In this document: positions 1 through 9,875 of the stretch, in pieces
Position numbering within the stretch: position 1 is the stretch's first letter
How the letters are laid out: the number at the start of each line of letters is the position of its first letter
DNA from: Bacteroidaceae bacterium
GTDB lineage: Bacteria > Bacteroidota > Bacteroidia > Bacteroidales > Bacteroidaceae
Assembly: GCA_017650105.1 (NCBI GenBank)
Contig: JAGCFO010000046.1
Location: forward strand, 22,412-86,411
Reading direction: 5' to 3'
Length of the DNA: 64,000 nt
The notes under the pieces: model-generated
What the model saw: the letters and a program-made list of their open reading frames with translations, nothing else
The model's database searches: none
Told to the model about the DNA's origin: nothing
Translations under genes and position numbers: made by a program

Positions 1-384
1 CGAGTCGGACAAGTCTTCCAGATTGGGGGAGGTAATGCCTGTCCAGATGATTTTTGACTTCCCGTCTGCTTCGTGGCGCATACGTGAGTCTTGGTAGATG
101 GAATCTTGCTCGAACAGATATTTCTTGATGGCATCGTTTGTGGGAGCGAAGCAGGTATATGTGCCGTAAGCTTTCATCAGGCTGAACTTGCCTCCTCTAT
201 CAAGAATATAGATAAAGTCGCTGTATACTTCTTCGTGTTCTTCGAGGAAGCTCGCTATAGTGTTACCGATAAAGGTATACCGGTTGCCTTGGTCAATCGT
301 TTCAACGCAACTAGCCACACATAAGCCTACAGCAAGTGTGATGACACTCGCTATAAGCTTTATCTGTATGGTGTTTCTTTTCAT
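1..384 (-). CDS. FAS1 (fasciclin) domain lipoprotein, N-terminal 128 residues only
   Basis: The reading frame starts at ATG 384 and stays open to the window edge, so only the first 128 codons are seen. It has a signal peptide with a lipobox ending ...VASC, then the segment NTIASFLEEHEEVYSDFIYIL and the FAS1 signature YGTYTCFAPTNDA, so the protein should be lipid-anchored at the cell surface. It is clearly a paralogue of the two genes upstream (482-2539 and 2568-4688), with near-identical stretches such as KIIWTGITSPNLEDL. It is the third gene of a tandem family behind a SusC/SusD pair. FAS1 domains are generally adhesion modules; the ligand here is unknown. Confidence 0.85.
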   Translation of the reverse strand, partial: MKRNTIQIKLIASVITLAVGLCVASCVETIDQGNRYTFIGNTIASFLEEHEEVYSDFIYILDRGGKFSLMKAYGTYTCFAPTNDAIKKYLFEQDSIYQDSRMRHEADGKSKIIWTGITSPNLEDLSDS

Positions 385-481
385 TTTTTTTCTTTCTTCA
401 AAAACTTTTTTTCTTTCTTCATCTCGCGAGATTCCTTCTCCAAAAAAGTTTTTTTGTTCTCGAAAAAATCTGCTTCCTTAT
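385..481. repeat. intercistronic pyrimidine-rich repeat copies (21-bp family)
   Basis: The 97 bp between two FAS1 genes hold degenerate copies of the window-wide unit: TTTCTTTCTTCATCTCGCGAG, ATTCCTTCTCCAAAAAAG and GTTCTCGAAAAAATC, separated by T-runs. The same CTTCATCTCGCGAG variant recurs on the other strand at about 31336-31355. No promoter or terminator is evident. Confidence 0.6.
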
Positions 482-2539
482 TTATTTTCTCTTTTCCTCA
501 AGTGATATGTCTTCGCGCCTCATCCAGCCCACAGGGACTATTTCAAGATAGTCGTGCATGAACTGGGCTTTACCGTCATCGTCTTCCTTCACATTCTTGA
601 AACGAAGCCAATGGTCGCCCTCGCTCAGATATTTGGTAGTTATGACTTTACGTAAAGCTCCATCATAGTTTCGGAGTAGCGTGCTACCGCCATAATATGT
701 GGTGGAGGGGCCTTTCAGGAATCCGCGGTTTTTCATTTCCTTGTCGTTGGTCACACCGTTGTCGTCGGTTCTGGAGTCGTTGACCCAACCGATGAGAGCG
801 TTGCTTGCCAATATTCGAAGATCGACAGGAATGCCCGTAATCTCATCGTCAACATAGAACTGTACGATGTGTCGGTTACTGTTTGCGGAATAGCCCATAC
901 GGATTTCGTAAGTGCCGGCAGGAACATGCGGAATGCGGTATTCGAAGTCGAATGCGCCCAGACACATCATCTCGTCTCCCTGATAGTTGGCCCACGAGGT
1001 ATGTGGACTCAAATAGTAGAGTCGAGTCTCGTCGGTATTGTATTTCGAGTTCTTGCAATAACCGTCAGGCAGGAAGAATTCGTAGTCGCCCCTCGTTCCA
1101 AACACCACATTGTTGCCGGAAGTCCAGCGGATGTCGTTGTTTGTCAGCTCGGGAAGCAATGACGAGAAATCGAAACGCATGATTTCGTTCAGCACATATC
1201 CAGCCATCACGTCTTCGTTGTAGATGAGTGGGTGATTGATGATGTGAATGGAGCCGTTAAGAGCCTCTTGTGTAAACCCTTTGTAGTTTGTCGTATCGTT
1301 CTTAACGTCCTGCGGGTCGAGAATCTTGATGTTAACAGGTATCCCGTTGTATTCCACCTCATAGGGATTAGCCGTATTTGTCAACATTGGTGTGTAGTTG
1401 ATAAGTACGTCTGTCTGATAAGTGGAGTTGCTCATCGGGCGAGTTACTTTTATCAACGTACCCTGCATAGTCTCGTAATACTCATATCTGTCGGCACGTT
1501 TCGTGTAGTTCGACTCGGAATTGAAGAGGTTATTCAGCAACTTGATGTTGTAACATACGAGTCGGGAGAAAAGCAGTTTCTTGTTAACCAAATGATATGA
1601 TATGAACTTGTAAAGGGCGTTGTTCTCGCTCGTGAAATCGGGATCAGTTGCGTTTGGATACCACTCCTTGCACTTTGCATACAAATCATTCAGGTTGAAA
1701 ATGCCTAAATCGTTGAACGTCTGGTCTGACTCGCAGAAGGCCGTGAAGCCGTAGTAGCGGTTCAGAGGGTAGGGAACGGTTACGTCTCCATAAATGCCTA
1801 TGCCTCGTTTGTCGCCTTCGGTGTAGCTATAGTCTTTATAGTCTTGCAGAAGGTTGTCGAGCCCCGTTTTCTCCAGCGCTTCCGAGAACAGGGAGAGGAA
1901 CTTCATCTCCCCAATCTGAGCGGAAATGGTATTGGAAGAGGGGTTCATCACAGCGGAGATAGTGTGGATGACTCCATTCTCAACCTCCTCGTCAGAAGCA
2001 ATCACCTGAGCGCTGTTAATGAACAACAAGGAACGCTGGTTCTCGTCCACTCCGTAGGTCATCGTGAGGTATCTGTCGTTGAGGTTCATCGTGGGAATAA
2101 CGTCCCCTTCCATCTCTGTGGTAAGATAAGTTGCAGGCAGGATGTGTGTCTGTGAAATGACAGTACACATCGAATCCGACAAGTCCTCCAAGTTAGGAGA
2201 CGTTACACCTGTCCAAATCACCTTTTTAGAACCGGGAAGCAGCGAAGCACGATAGATGGAGTCTTGCTCCACAAGGTATTGTGCAACGGCTTCGTTGGTA
2301 GGCGCAAAGCATGTATATGTTCCATAGGCTTTTAGCAAGTTCATCTTGCCTCCTCGGTTGAGGATGGTGATGAAACTGCTGTACACATCGTTGTGTTCTT
2401 CAAGGAAACTGGCAATAGTATGTCCTGTGAAGGTGTAGCGATTGCTTGTGTCGATATCATCGACACAGCTACCTATTGTCAGGCTTGCTATGACAAGTAC
2501 TGCGATTACTGCTATGGAATGGAACAGTCTTTTCATCAA
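482..2539 (-). CDS. FAS1 domain surface lipoprotein (685 aa), second tandem paralogue
   Basis: The signal peptide ends in a lipobox (LTIGSC, Cys25 region), giving an outer-membrane lipoprotein. Two FAS1-like domains can be read: about residues 30-215, with the motifs YGTYTCFAPTNEAV and NGVIHTISAVMNPSS, and about 215-470, with FSEALEKTGL and NGSIHIINHPL. A C-terminal beta-rich domain (about 480-685) contains GTYEIRMGYSAN and DDEITGIPVDLRI and ends EEKRK. It lies 28 bp after the related upstream gene and shares its architecture throughout, so it arose by tandem duplication. It probably belongs to the SusC/SusD transcript and may be a surface adhesin or substrate-binding component; the ligand is not deducible. 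Confidence 0.85.
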   Translation of the reverse strand: MMKRLFHSIAVIAVLVIASLTIGSCVDDIDTSNRYTFTGHTIASFLEEHNDVYSSFITILNRGGKMNLLKAYGTYTCFAPTNEAVAQYLVEQDSIYRASLLPGSKKVIWTGVTSPNLEDLSDSMCTVISQTHILPATYLTTEMEGDVIPTMNLNDRYLTMTYGVDENQRSLLFINSAQVIASDEEVENGVIHTISAVMNPSSNTISAQIGEMKFLSLFSEALEKTGLDNLLQDYKDYSYTEGDKRGIGIYGDVTVPYPLNRYYGFTAFCESDQTFNDLGIFNLNDLYAKCKEWYPNATDPDFTSENNALYKFISYHLVNKKLLFSRLVCYNIKLLNNLFNSESNYTKRADRYEYYETMQGTLIKVTRPMSNSTYQTDVLINYTPMLTNTANPYEVEYNGIPVNIKILDPQDVKNDTTNYKGFTQEALNGSIHIINHPLIYNEDVMAGYVLNEIMRFDFSSLLPELTNNDIRWTSGNNVVFGTRGDYEFFLPDGYCKNSKYNTDETRLYYLSPHTSWANYQGDEMMCLGAFDFEYRIPHVPAGTYEIRMGYSANSNRHIVQFYVDDEITGIPVDLRILASNALIGWVNDSRTDDNGVTNDKEMKNRGFLKGPSTTYYGGSTLLRNYDGALRKVITTKYLSEGDHWLRFKNVKEDDDGKAQFMHDYLEIVPVGWMRREDISLEEKRK

Positions 2540-2567
2540 CGTTTCTGTTATAATTCTTTCCTATTTA

Positions 2568-4688
2568 TTATTTACGTTTCTCCTCTAGAGGGATGTTTTC
2601 ATTACGAAGCCATCCGACGGGTACAAACTCAATGTAGTCGTGCATAAACTGGTCGTCACCGTTGTCTGCATCGTTCACATTCTTGGCACGGAACCAATGG
2701 TCTCCGTCGTCCAGATACTTGGTAGTAAGGACAACTCGAATCACAGTCGGTTCGTGGCGGGCTAGATGACCGTAGGCATAGTATTGGGTGCTTCCTTTGA
2801 GGAATCCGCGGTTTTTCATCTGCTTGTCGTTGATGACTCCGTTATCGTCTGTCTGTGCGTCTGCAACCCAGCCGACGCGTGGGTTGGTCTGGGCAGTTAA
2901 ACGAAGGTCCACAGGAATACCTGTAATTTCATCATCAAAATAGAACTGGGCGACACCTCGTTGAGGAATCCCTTGGTAGCCGAAACGCATCTCGTATGTC
3001 CCTGGGGGAACGTGCGGCAAACGATACTTGATATCAATAGGACCAATACACATACATTCGTCACCCATATAGTTCGTCCAGGAATTGTGTGGGCTCAGAT
3101 AGTACAGACGTGCCTCTTCGTGGTTGTATTTGATACGGTTGCTGTATGTTCCAGGGATATAGAACTCATAGTCTCCTCTATCCGAGAATTCAATTCCCTT
3201 TCCGTCGCTCCAGCGAATGTTGTTGTTGGTGTACTCTGGAGCTATTGAGGAGAAGTCGATGCGGATAATTTCATTAAGAACATATCCTGACATTACATCC
3301 TCATCATAGACAAGAAGGTGATTAATAAGATGGATAGATCCATTAAGGGCTTCCTGCATGAAGTTGGGGTAGCGTTTTTTATCCTGTTGTATATCTGACG
3401 GGTCTGCTACAACAATGTTCACGCTAATATTGTTCTTTCCACAAGTGGAGTTGAATGGGTCGGCAACATTAGTCGCGTCCTTAGCATAATTCAGCAAAAT
3501 GCAATTCGCATAGGCTGTATTTGCTTTGCCTTCGTAATAACCAGTTGTAGGATCACTCAGCGGGCGTATAACCTTAAGAAGCGTTCCCTGCATCGTTTCG
3601 AAATAGTCGTAGCGATCAGCACGTTTCAGATACACACTTTCGCTGTTGAAGTAACCGCCGCAAACAATCTTATAACATACGATTCGAGAATAGAGCAACT
3701 TTCGGTCGAGTAGATGATAAGAAACAAACTTATTCAGAGCGTTGTTTGTACTCTTGAAATCCGGATCAGTAGCTTTCGGATACCAGATTTTACATTGTTT
3801 ATATAAATCATCTATGCTGTAAATACCCGCAGCTTGGTAAATCGAATCCGGTTCAACAAAAGCTGTGAAGCCAAAATATCGGGTTGGGGGGTATGGAACG
3901 TTGAAACGATCGTTATAGATGTTTACCGTCTTTTTATCTCCGTCGGTATATGAATAATCCTTGTAGGGCTGGAGTTTATCAGTCCAACCAGTCACATCCA
4001 GTGCCTCCGAGAAAATAGAAAGGAATTTCATATTCTCGATTACAGTAGGCACTGTTTCAGACGATGGATTCATCACATCGGAAAGAGTGTGTATAACTCC
4101 GTTCTCTACCTCTTCGTCGGCAGCTATCACTTCTGCGCCGTTGATATAGAGAATGCTCTTTAGTAAGGAGTCAACACCATAGGTCATAGTAAGATATCTG
4201 TCGTTCAAGTTCATAGTCGGGACAACGTCTCCTTCCATTTCCGTAGTGAGATAGGATGCAGGGAGAAGGTGTGTCTGAGCAACTATGGTACACATTGAGT
4301 CAGTCATGTCCTCCAGATTAGGAGAGGTGATGCCTGTCCAGATAATCTTGGTTTTTCCATCAGCATCGTGGCGTGCTTTTGAATCCCAATAGATAGAATC
4401 CTGCTCTTTCAGATATCGAGCAACAGCGTCATTGGTTGGAGCAAAACAGGTGTACGTTCCGTAGGCTTTCATCAGGTTCCATTTGCCTCCGCGCTCGAGG
4501 ATGTAAATGAAATCTCCGTAAACATCCTTGTGTTCTTCAAGGAAGCTGGCAATGGTATTTCCCGTAAATGTATAGCGATTGCTTGTGTCGATTTCCTCAA
4601 CACAGCCAGAAAGCCCTATCGTCATGACGACAACCAAAAGGGTTGCGCCTAGAAACTTTCTCATTAGGGAAAAGTGGTTAGTTTTCAC
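2568..4688 (-). CDS. FAS1 domain surface lipoprotein (706 aa), first tandem paralogue
   Basis: The N-terminal hydrophobic segment ends in the lipobox LSGC. ATG 4688 is taken as the start; an internal Met at 4664 would give a shorter, equally plausible signal peptide. The first FAS1 domain (about 35-225) shows YGTYTCFAPTNDAV and VIHTLSDVMNPSS; the second (about 225-480) contains SIFSEALDVTG and NGSIHLINHLLVYDEDV. The C-terminal domain (about 490-706) has PHVPPGTYEMRFGYQG and FDDEITGIPVDLRL and resembles a jelly-roll ligand-binding module, which is inference. The gene starts 12 bp after the SusD stop, so it is almost certainly co-transcribed with the transporter pair. Confidence 0.87.
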   Translation of the reverse strand: MKTNHFSLMRKFLGATLLVVVMTIGLSGCVEEIDTSNRYTFTGNTIASFLEEHKDVYGDFIYILERGGKWNLMKAYGTYTCFAPTNDAVARYLKEQDSIYWDSKARHDADGKTKIIWTGITSPNLEDMTDSMCTIVAQTHLLPASYLTTEMEGDVVPTMNLNDRYLTMTYGVDSLLKSILYINGAEVIAADEEVENGVIHTLSDVMNPSSETVPTVIENMKFLSIFSEALDVTGWTDKLQPYKDYSYTDGDKKTVNIYNDRFNVPYPPTRYFGFTAFVEPDSIYQAAGIYSIDDLYKQCKIWYPKATDPDFKSTNNALNKFVSYHLLDRKLLYSRIVCYKIVCGGYFNSESVYLKRADRYDYFETMQGTLLKVIRPLSDPTTGYYEGKANTAYANCILLNYAKDATNVADPFNSTCGKNNISVNIVVADPSDIQQDKKRYPNFMQEALNGSIHLINHLLVYDEDVMSGYVLNEIIRIDFSSIAPEYTNNNIRWSDGKGIEFSDRGDYEFYIPGTYSNRIKYNHEEARLYYLSPHNSWTNYMGDECMCIGPIDIKYRLPHVPPGTYEMRFGYQGIPQRGVAQFYFDDEITGIPVDLRLTAQTNPRVGWVADAQTDDNGVINDKQMKNRGFLKGSTQYYAYGHLARHEPTVIRVVLTTKYLDDGDHWFRAKNVNDADNGDDQFMHDYIEFVPVGWLRNENIPLEEKRK

Positions 4689-4700
4689 GGGACACCTATT

Positions 4701-6470
4701 TTAATATTTCTGATATACGTCTTCGATATCGTAGGATGGATTCTGCTTCAGATGCCCATTGCTGGTCTTGATTTCATTCTCAGAAATGGGGAAGAAGAGT
4801 TTGTCGATGTTCGCCATTTTGCTCTTAACGGCATTCTGGTTTGTTTCGTACTTGTGTCCTACAAGTTCCGACAACATTGGGGCAGTGGTGCCTTCGCGAA
4901 GAGCCCAACGAACCAAATCGTACCAACGTTTTCCTTCAAAGCAGAGTTCACGCTGACGTTCGTCGCGAACAAGGGGAATGATTCCATTGTTCAAGGTGAT
5001 GGAGTCGGAGCGGGAAACCTTGTAGGGGTTGGATCGATAATAAGTAGCCTTCACAATCTTGAATGCCTTTGCTTCGTCACCCAGTGTAGAATCGTTACGA
5101 AGTGCCAGAGCCTCAGCTTCCATCAACATGACATCGGTGATGCGGTATACAATCCAGTTGGTTGAGGAATAATAACCAGAACCACCGCTACTCGTTTGAC
5201 GTGGATTGTGCTGAGTCTTATAAGGCGGATTGCTGGTAGTCGTGTAATTCACATCTATCTGAGTGTACTTCGCAATGTCGTAAACATCTTCCTCGCCTTC
5301 TTTTCCCATTGTGAAGGAGTAGCGACGCAGGTCGGTGTCTTTGTAAAGGTTAACATCGGTTCCAGAACCTCCTAACAGGCTTGTTGCATTGAAGGGAGCA
5401 GTATGACCTTGGCAACCGTAGAATTCGTTTGTGGAATAATGAGGATTGTTATTCTCGTTTCCTTGAATTTCAAAGATGCTTTCCTTCAGGTCATTCTGTT
5501 CTTGACCGAAGATAGTTGAATACGGATCCTTACTACTTGACATACCCATCACCGTAGGATAGGTATTGAGCGGATAACCTATGAGAAGAGGATTGGACGG
5601 ACCTTCGTTTGATACACGGCCATAGTTGTTCTTCTTCTCGTATTCGATCAGATACTCGTTACGATCTTTGATAATACGCTCGCAATAGTCGATGCAAGTA
5701 GTGTAGTACTCATAGCATTCGCTTCCGTCGCTCTTGTTTTTGAACTGAGTGAAAGCGGCTTTCCAAAGCATTACGTCAGCAATCATAGCTCGTACGGCAT
5801 CTGCAGTAATTCTACCTTTATTATATTCAAGGTCACTATAAGAGCCGGATTCCATTACTAGTCCTTCTGCTTCGTAGAGATCCTCAAGAATAAAGTCGAG
5901 AGCTTCAAGAGGAGTAACTTGATCTTGATACAGTTCCTGACTGTCGTCTACCATTGCTTCTTTCAAGAGAGGAATATCACGGAACGTACGCACCAAGTAG
6001 AAATGGCAAAGTGCGCGGATGGCAAGCATCTCTCCGCGGATAACATCCATGTCGCCCTGTGTGAAGTCGGGATCCTCTTCAAGCACGGTGGGGGCGAACT
6101 TCATAACAATATTACAGTTATTGATGATGGAATAGAAATCAGACCAAGAGCAGAAGGAATTAGAAGGCAGCAGGTTGGCATCGTTGATGTATTTCAACTC
6201 CGTGCTGGTGTTGGTCCCTTCGCAAACGTCGTCAGAACGAAGTTCACCCCAGACAATCAGACGATCCAGGAAACTCTTCTCTGTCATCTTACGATAGCTG
6301 TTGGCTACCATATTCTGCACGTCTTCCTTATTTTTCCAATAATTTTCAAGCACAACCTTGTCGGTAGGGTAGATTGTGAGGAAGTCTTGGCAGCCCGACA
6401 TAAACAGTGCCAGCGTGGCAACGGTTGCGATGGACAATATTTTGAATGAGTTTTTCATTGTTTCTTTCAT
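4701..6470 (-). CDS. SusD/RagB family nutrient-binding outer-membrane lipoprotein
   Basis: This 589-residue protein has a lipoprotein signal (FMSGC) followed by the typical SusD start QDFLTIYPTD. It shows the family's helical TPR-like scaffold, with motifs such as IRGEMLAIRALCHFYLVRTF, and the C-terminal block IPLVRDERQRELCFEGKRWYDLVRWALREG, which is diagnostic of RagB/SusD. The partner SusC lies 24 bp upstream. SusD proteins cap the SusC barrel at the surface and deliver ligand to it. With FAS1 genes on both sides and no glycoside hydrolase in the unit, a glycan substrate cannot be assumed. An internal start four codons in (6458) is also possible. Confidence 0.95.
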   Translation of the reverse strand: MKETMKNSFKILSIATVATLALFMSGCQDFLTIYPTDKVVLENYWKNKEDVQNMVANSYRKMTEKSFLDRLIVWGELRSDDVCEGTNTSTELKYINDANLLPSNSFCSWSDFYSIINNCNIVMKFAPTVLEEDPDFTQGDMDVIRGEMLAIRALCHFYLVRTFRDIPLLKEAMVDDSQELYQDQVTPLEALDFILEDLYEAEGLVMESGSYSDLEYNKGRITADAVRAMIADVMLWKAAFTQFKNKSDGSECYEYYTTCIDYCERIIKDRNEYLIEYEKKNNYGRVSNEGPSNPLLIGYPLNTYPTVMGMSSSKDPYSTIFGQEQNDLKESIFEIQGNENNNPHYSTNEFYGCQGHTAPFNATSLLGGSGTDVNLYKDTDLRRYSFTMGKEGEEDVYDIAKYTQIDVNYTTTSNPPYKTQHNPRQTSSGGSGYYSSTNWIVYRITDVMLMEAEALALRNDSTLGDEAKAFKIVKATYYRSNPYKVSRSDSITLNNGIIPLVRDERQRELCFEGKRWYDLVRWALREGTTAPMLSELVGHKYETNQNAVKSKMANIDKLFFPISENEIKTSNGHLKQNPSYDIEDVYQKY

Positions 6471-6494
6471 TTATATGTTGATACAATGCAATTA

Positions 6495-9400
6495 TCAGAA
6501 TCCAACGGTAACAGCCAATGTGAATGACTTAGGACGTGGTGTTCTAGCGTTATCAGTTGCACAGCCCCATCCTCCGACGGGAATTTCAGGATCAAGTCCT
6601 GTATAGTTAGACCATACAAACAAGTTGTTGGCAGAACCGGAGAGATACAAGCTATTGAGTCCTAACTTCTTCACAACCTTTGGATCGAAGCTGTAAGACA
6701 TCTGCAGATAAGAGAATCGTACATAGGAGGCGTCTTCCACATAACGGTCGCTTCCCAACCAGTTATAACCTGTGTTATAGAGAGCACGTGGCATCAAAGT
6801 CTGGTCTCCCTGTTTACGCCAGCGCCAGTTAACGGCAATAGTCTGGTTGATGTTGGTGTACATGTTCTCCAATTCCATACGGGCTTTGTTCACAACGTCA
6901 ACTTTATATCGGTAGGTGAACTGAGTCTTCAACTGTAAACGTTTGTACATGAAGGTGATACCGAAACCTCCCTGTGCAGCAGGGTTGGAGTTGCCCAAGT
7001 AAACAATGTCAAGTTCGTTGATGTTACCGTCGTGGTTGATATCCTCATAGATAGCGTCACCACCGCGGAAGGAGTAGATGGAAGCACCCTCGTCATAGCC
7101 GAATACCATTTGAAGGGGTTTTCCGTTTGCACCATAAATGACATTTCCGTCTTCGTCATAAGCGATAGGACAGCTGGCTCCGTAGATTGCCTTGCCTTGA
7201 TCGCCAGTAGCGGTTTTCTCGTAGGCAACAATTCGGGATGGTTTGTAGTTAGGATCATCCATCTTGTTCAGAGCATCTTCCCAATTCTTATAGCTATATT
7301 CGTATATGCCCAAGAAACGGAATCCGTAGAATGAACCCAACGGGTTACCAACTTGGATACGTCCCAGATAGCTACCGTTGTTGAAGTTGTAATCAGCATT
7401 CTGATTGTTCAAGATGGTTTCTTCCATTTCCTCAATGCGGTTAAAGTTCTGACCGACATTCAGGTAGCAGTTCATGGAGAAGTCGCCGATCTTGAGGAAC
7501 TTGTTTCCGTTTACTGTCAATTCCCAACCGTGGTTGCTTACGGTACCGGTGTTGCGGTACGATAGCTTGTCATAACCATTGGATGAAGGAATATTGTAAT
7601 CTGACATCAGCTGATCTGCTGTCTTGTTCCAATAAACGTTCAAGTCTGCGGTTAGGTGGTCATCAAGGAAGCCGAGGTTGCTACCTACGTTTGCTTCCGT
7701 TTTTCTTGCCCACTTGAGGTCTGTCAGACGAAGACCACCCTGCTGCATGGCTGTCATATCCATATACTTTCCTGCTTCACCATAGACGGTGTAATGCAGA
7801 TATTCGCTACCTGGCTGTGTCCCTGACTGACCCACACCTGCGCGTAAGGAAAGCATGGACAGTTTAGCTTTGTCGCGTGCGACTTTCATCCAAGGCTCAT
7901 CGACAATGTTCCATCGAACTGAGAAGCCTGGGAAATTACCCCACTTATGAGCGCTACCAAACTTTGTAGAACCGTCACGACGTAAAGTCGCAGTGGCGCT
8001 GTAGCGTCCGCCCATGTAGGAATAAACAGCGGAGAACGACATAGCCATCGAGCGCCATTGCCAAGTGCTAGTAGAGCTAGATGACAGGTATGAGCCGGTG
8101 GTAGGACTCCAGATGTGGTGAGGAATACCATAAGAACTTGCACCCTGATTCGAACCATTACCAACTGTCATTTCCCACTGTCCCATGATGGTGAAGAAGT
8201 GATTCTCGTTGGAGAAGTGGGGGGTGAAGGTCAGACGGTGACGTGTGTTGAACGACAGCGTCTTCTCATCGCTTGTTGAGCTCTTGTTGATTTCACTGTC
8301 GGTCCAGCCCTTCGTTGAAAGTGAGCTGGGGAAGTAGGATGCATCAGCCTTGGTAGCATAGTCCATATAAACCATGCCATAGTACTTCAACTGAGTTTCA
8401 TCATTGTTGAGTCCCATCAGGTTGTAATCCAAAGAGATCTGAGGGGTGATACGATAGCTCTTCGTGTTTTTCCAAGCCAAATTACCTGAGGCAACAGGGT
8501 TCAGAATTCCTTTCTGGTTATTGTCGAAAATGGAGCTTGCCGACTGCAACATAATGTAGTAGTCCTGCGTGTCGTTGCCTTGAGGATCTTGAGCAAAAAT
8601 ACTCATATTAGGCATGATTTTCTGAGCATCTGAGAGAAGACCTGTATAGTTCTGGTCATTGTCGGTGTAGGTGAGGGCAAAGTCGGACGATACCCTGATA
8701 CGATCGCTCACGAAATAGTCAAGAGCCATACGTGTGGACAGACGGTCGAGCTTCTGCTTGATGACGGAGCCTGTCTGGTGATAGTAGGCGCCGCTGACAC
8801 GGAATGTGGCACGGTCACCACCTCCGGTGAGGGAGATGTTATGGTCGTGAGTTTCTCCGTGTCTGCTGATAGCGGAAACCCAATCGGTGTTATTGTTGTA
8901 GTTCTCGTACTCAGCAAAAGTGGGGTTGTAGTTCAACTCTTCTGCATCGGATGCTGTGCTGCTCTGACGCGGGTTGAAGTGTTCCTCCTTGAGCAACATA
9001 GTGTAGTCGTCGCCATTCAGAAGATTCAGTCCCTTCGGCAGCCAGCTGTTAGAGTAACGATAGCTATAGGAAACACGGGTCTTACCACGGCTTCCTCGTT
9101 TCGTCTTAATCATGATGACACCGTTTGATCCACGGCTTCCCCAGATGGCGCAAGCCGAAGCATCCTTCAATACTTCAATGCTTTCGATGTCTTCAGGGTT
9201 CACGGTAAGCAGCTGGGCGAACGATTCCTCGTTGGCTGTTGCAAAGTCGAAGTTTTCGTTGCCGGCAGGCATTTCGAAGATGTTGTCGTTTACAACAATA
9301 AGAGGTTCTGCGTTTCCGTTAATGGTGGAGGTACCACGCAGACGCATCTGTGTGCCGCTTCCAAGGTCACCCGAGTTGAACACGATGTCCAAACCGGCAA

Positions 9401-9863
9401 TCTGTCCTTGAAGAGCCTCGTCGACAGATGCGAAGGAGAGACCTTCCATCTCGCTCATGTTGAACGTCTGCTTGGCAACAGAAACCTCTCGCTCAAGGAT
9501 GTTCAATCCGTTGGTGTTGCTACGTGGCTTAGCTGAGATGACAACTTCGTCAATCTGGTTGTCGTCTTTCATCTTTACATTAAAGACTGTGCGAGTACCG
9601 ATTTCAAGGGTTTGTTCCTTGTAGCCGACGTATGAGATTCTCAGCTTATCCTTGGTGTTCTTGACAAGCATTACGAAGTTTCCGTCAAAGTCGGTAGTGG
9701 CATGCTCAACGATACGGTTGTCCTTATCTATTTCTACGACGTTTACTGCCATCATGGGCTCGCCAAGGTCGTCGCTGACATTACCTGAGATACGTGTCTG
9801 TGCAAATGCGCTGGACGTCAGCAGGCAAATAAAGGCTGTGAGAATATACTTATATATTTTCAT
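6495..9863 (-). CDS. SusC/RagA family TonB-dependent outer-membrane transporter (1122 aa)
   Basis: A signal peptide ends at ...SSAFAQ. An N-terminal carboxypeptidase-D-like regulatory domain follows (about 22-105, RISGNVSDDLGEPMMAVNV). The TonB plug holds LRGTSTINGNAEPLIVVND and the hallmark ESIEVLKDASACAIWGSRGSNGVIMIKTK, and a long beta-barrel ends in the aromatic residue of LAVTVGF. Length and layout match SusC. It would import ligand captured by the downstream SusD, driven by TonB-ExbBD. It lies 12 bp after the four-FAS1 lipoprotein gene, so that gene and this one form the head of the FAS1-SusCD operon. Confidence 0.96.
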   Translation of the reverse strand: MKIYKYILTAFICLLTSSAFAQTRISGNVSDDLGEPMMAVNVVEIDKDNRIVEHATTDFDGNFVMLVKNTKDKLRISYVGYKEQTLEIGTRTVFNVKMKDDNQIDEVVISAKPRSNTNGLNILEREVSVAKQTFNMSEMEGLSFASVDEALQGQIAGLDIVFNSGDLGSGTQMRLRGTSTINGNAEPLIVVNDNIFEMPAGNENFDFATANEESFAQLLTVNPEDIESIEVLKDASACAIWGSRGSNGVIMIKTKRGSRGKTRVSYSYRYSNSWLPKGLNLLNGDDYTMLLKEEHFNPRQSSTASDAEELNYNPTFAEYENYNNNTDWVSAISRHGETHDHNISLTGGGDRATFRVSGAYYHQTGSVIKQKLDRLSTRMALDYFVSDRIRVSSDFALTYTDNDQNYTGLLSDAQKIMPNMSIFAQDPQGNDTQDYYIMLQSASSIFDNNQKGILNPVASGNLAWKNTKSYRITPQISLDYNLMGLNNDETQLKYYGMVYMDYATKADASYFPSSLSTKGWTDSEINKSSTSDEKTLSFNTRHRLTFTPHFSNENHFFTIMGQWEMTVGNGSNQGASSYGIPHHIWSPTTGSYLSSSSTSTWQWRSMAMSFSAVYSYMGGRYSATATLRRDGSTKFGSAHKWGNFPGFSVRWNIVDEPWMKVARDKAKLSMLSLRAGVGQSGTQPGSEYLHYTVYGEAGKYMDMTAMQQGGLRLTDLKWARKTEANVGSNLGFLDDHLTADLNVYWNKTADQLMSDYNIPSSNGYDKLSYRNTGTVSNHGWELTVNGNKFLKIGDFSMNCYLNVGQNFNRIEEMEETILNNQNADYNFNNGSYLGRIQVGNPLGSFYGFRFLGIYEYSYKNWEDALNKMDDPNYKPSRIVAYEKTATGDQGKAIYGASCPIAYDEDGNVIYGANGKPLQMVFGYDEGASIYSFRGGDAIYEDINHDGNINELDIVYLGNSNPAAQGGFGITFMYKRLQLKTQFTYRYKVDVVNKARMELENMYTNINQTIAVNWRWRKQGDQTLMPRALYNTGYNWLGSDRYVEDASYVRFSYLQMSYSFDPKVVKKLGLNSLYLSGSANNLFVWSNYTGLDPEIPVGGWGCATDNARTPRPKSFTLAVTVGF

Positions 9864-9875
9864 GATACCTGGATT

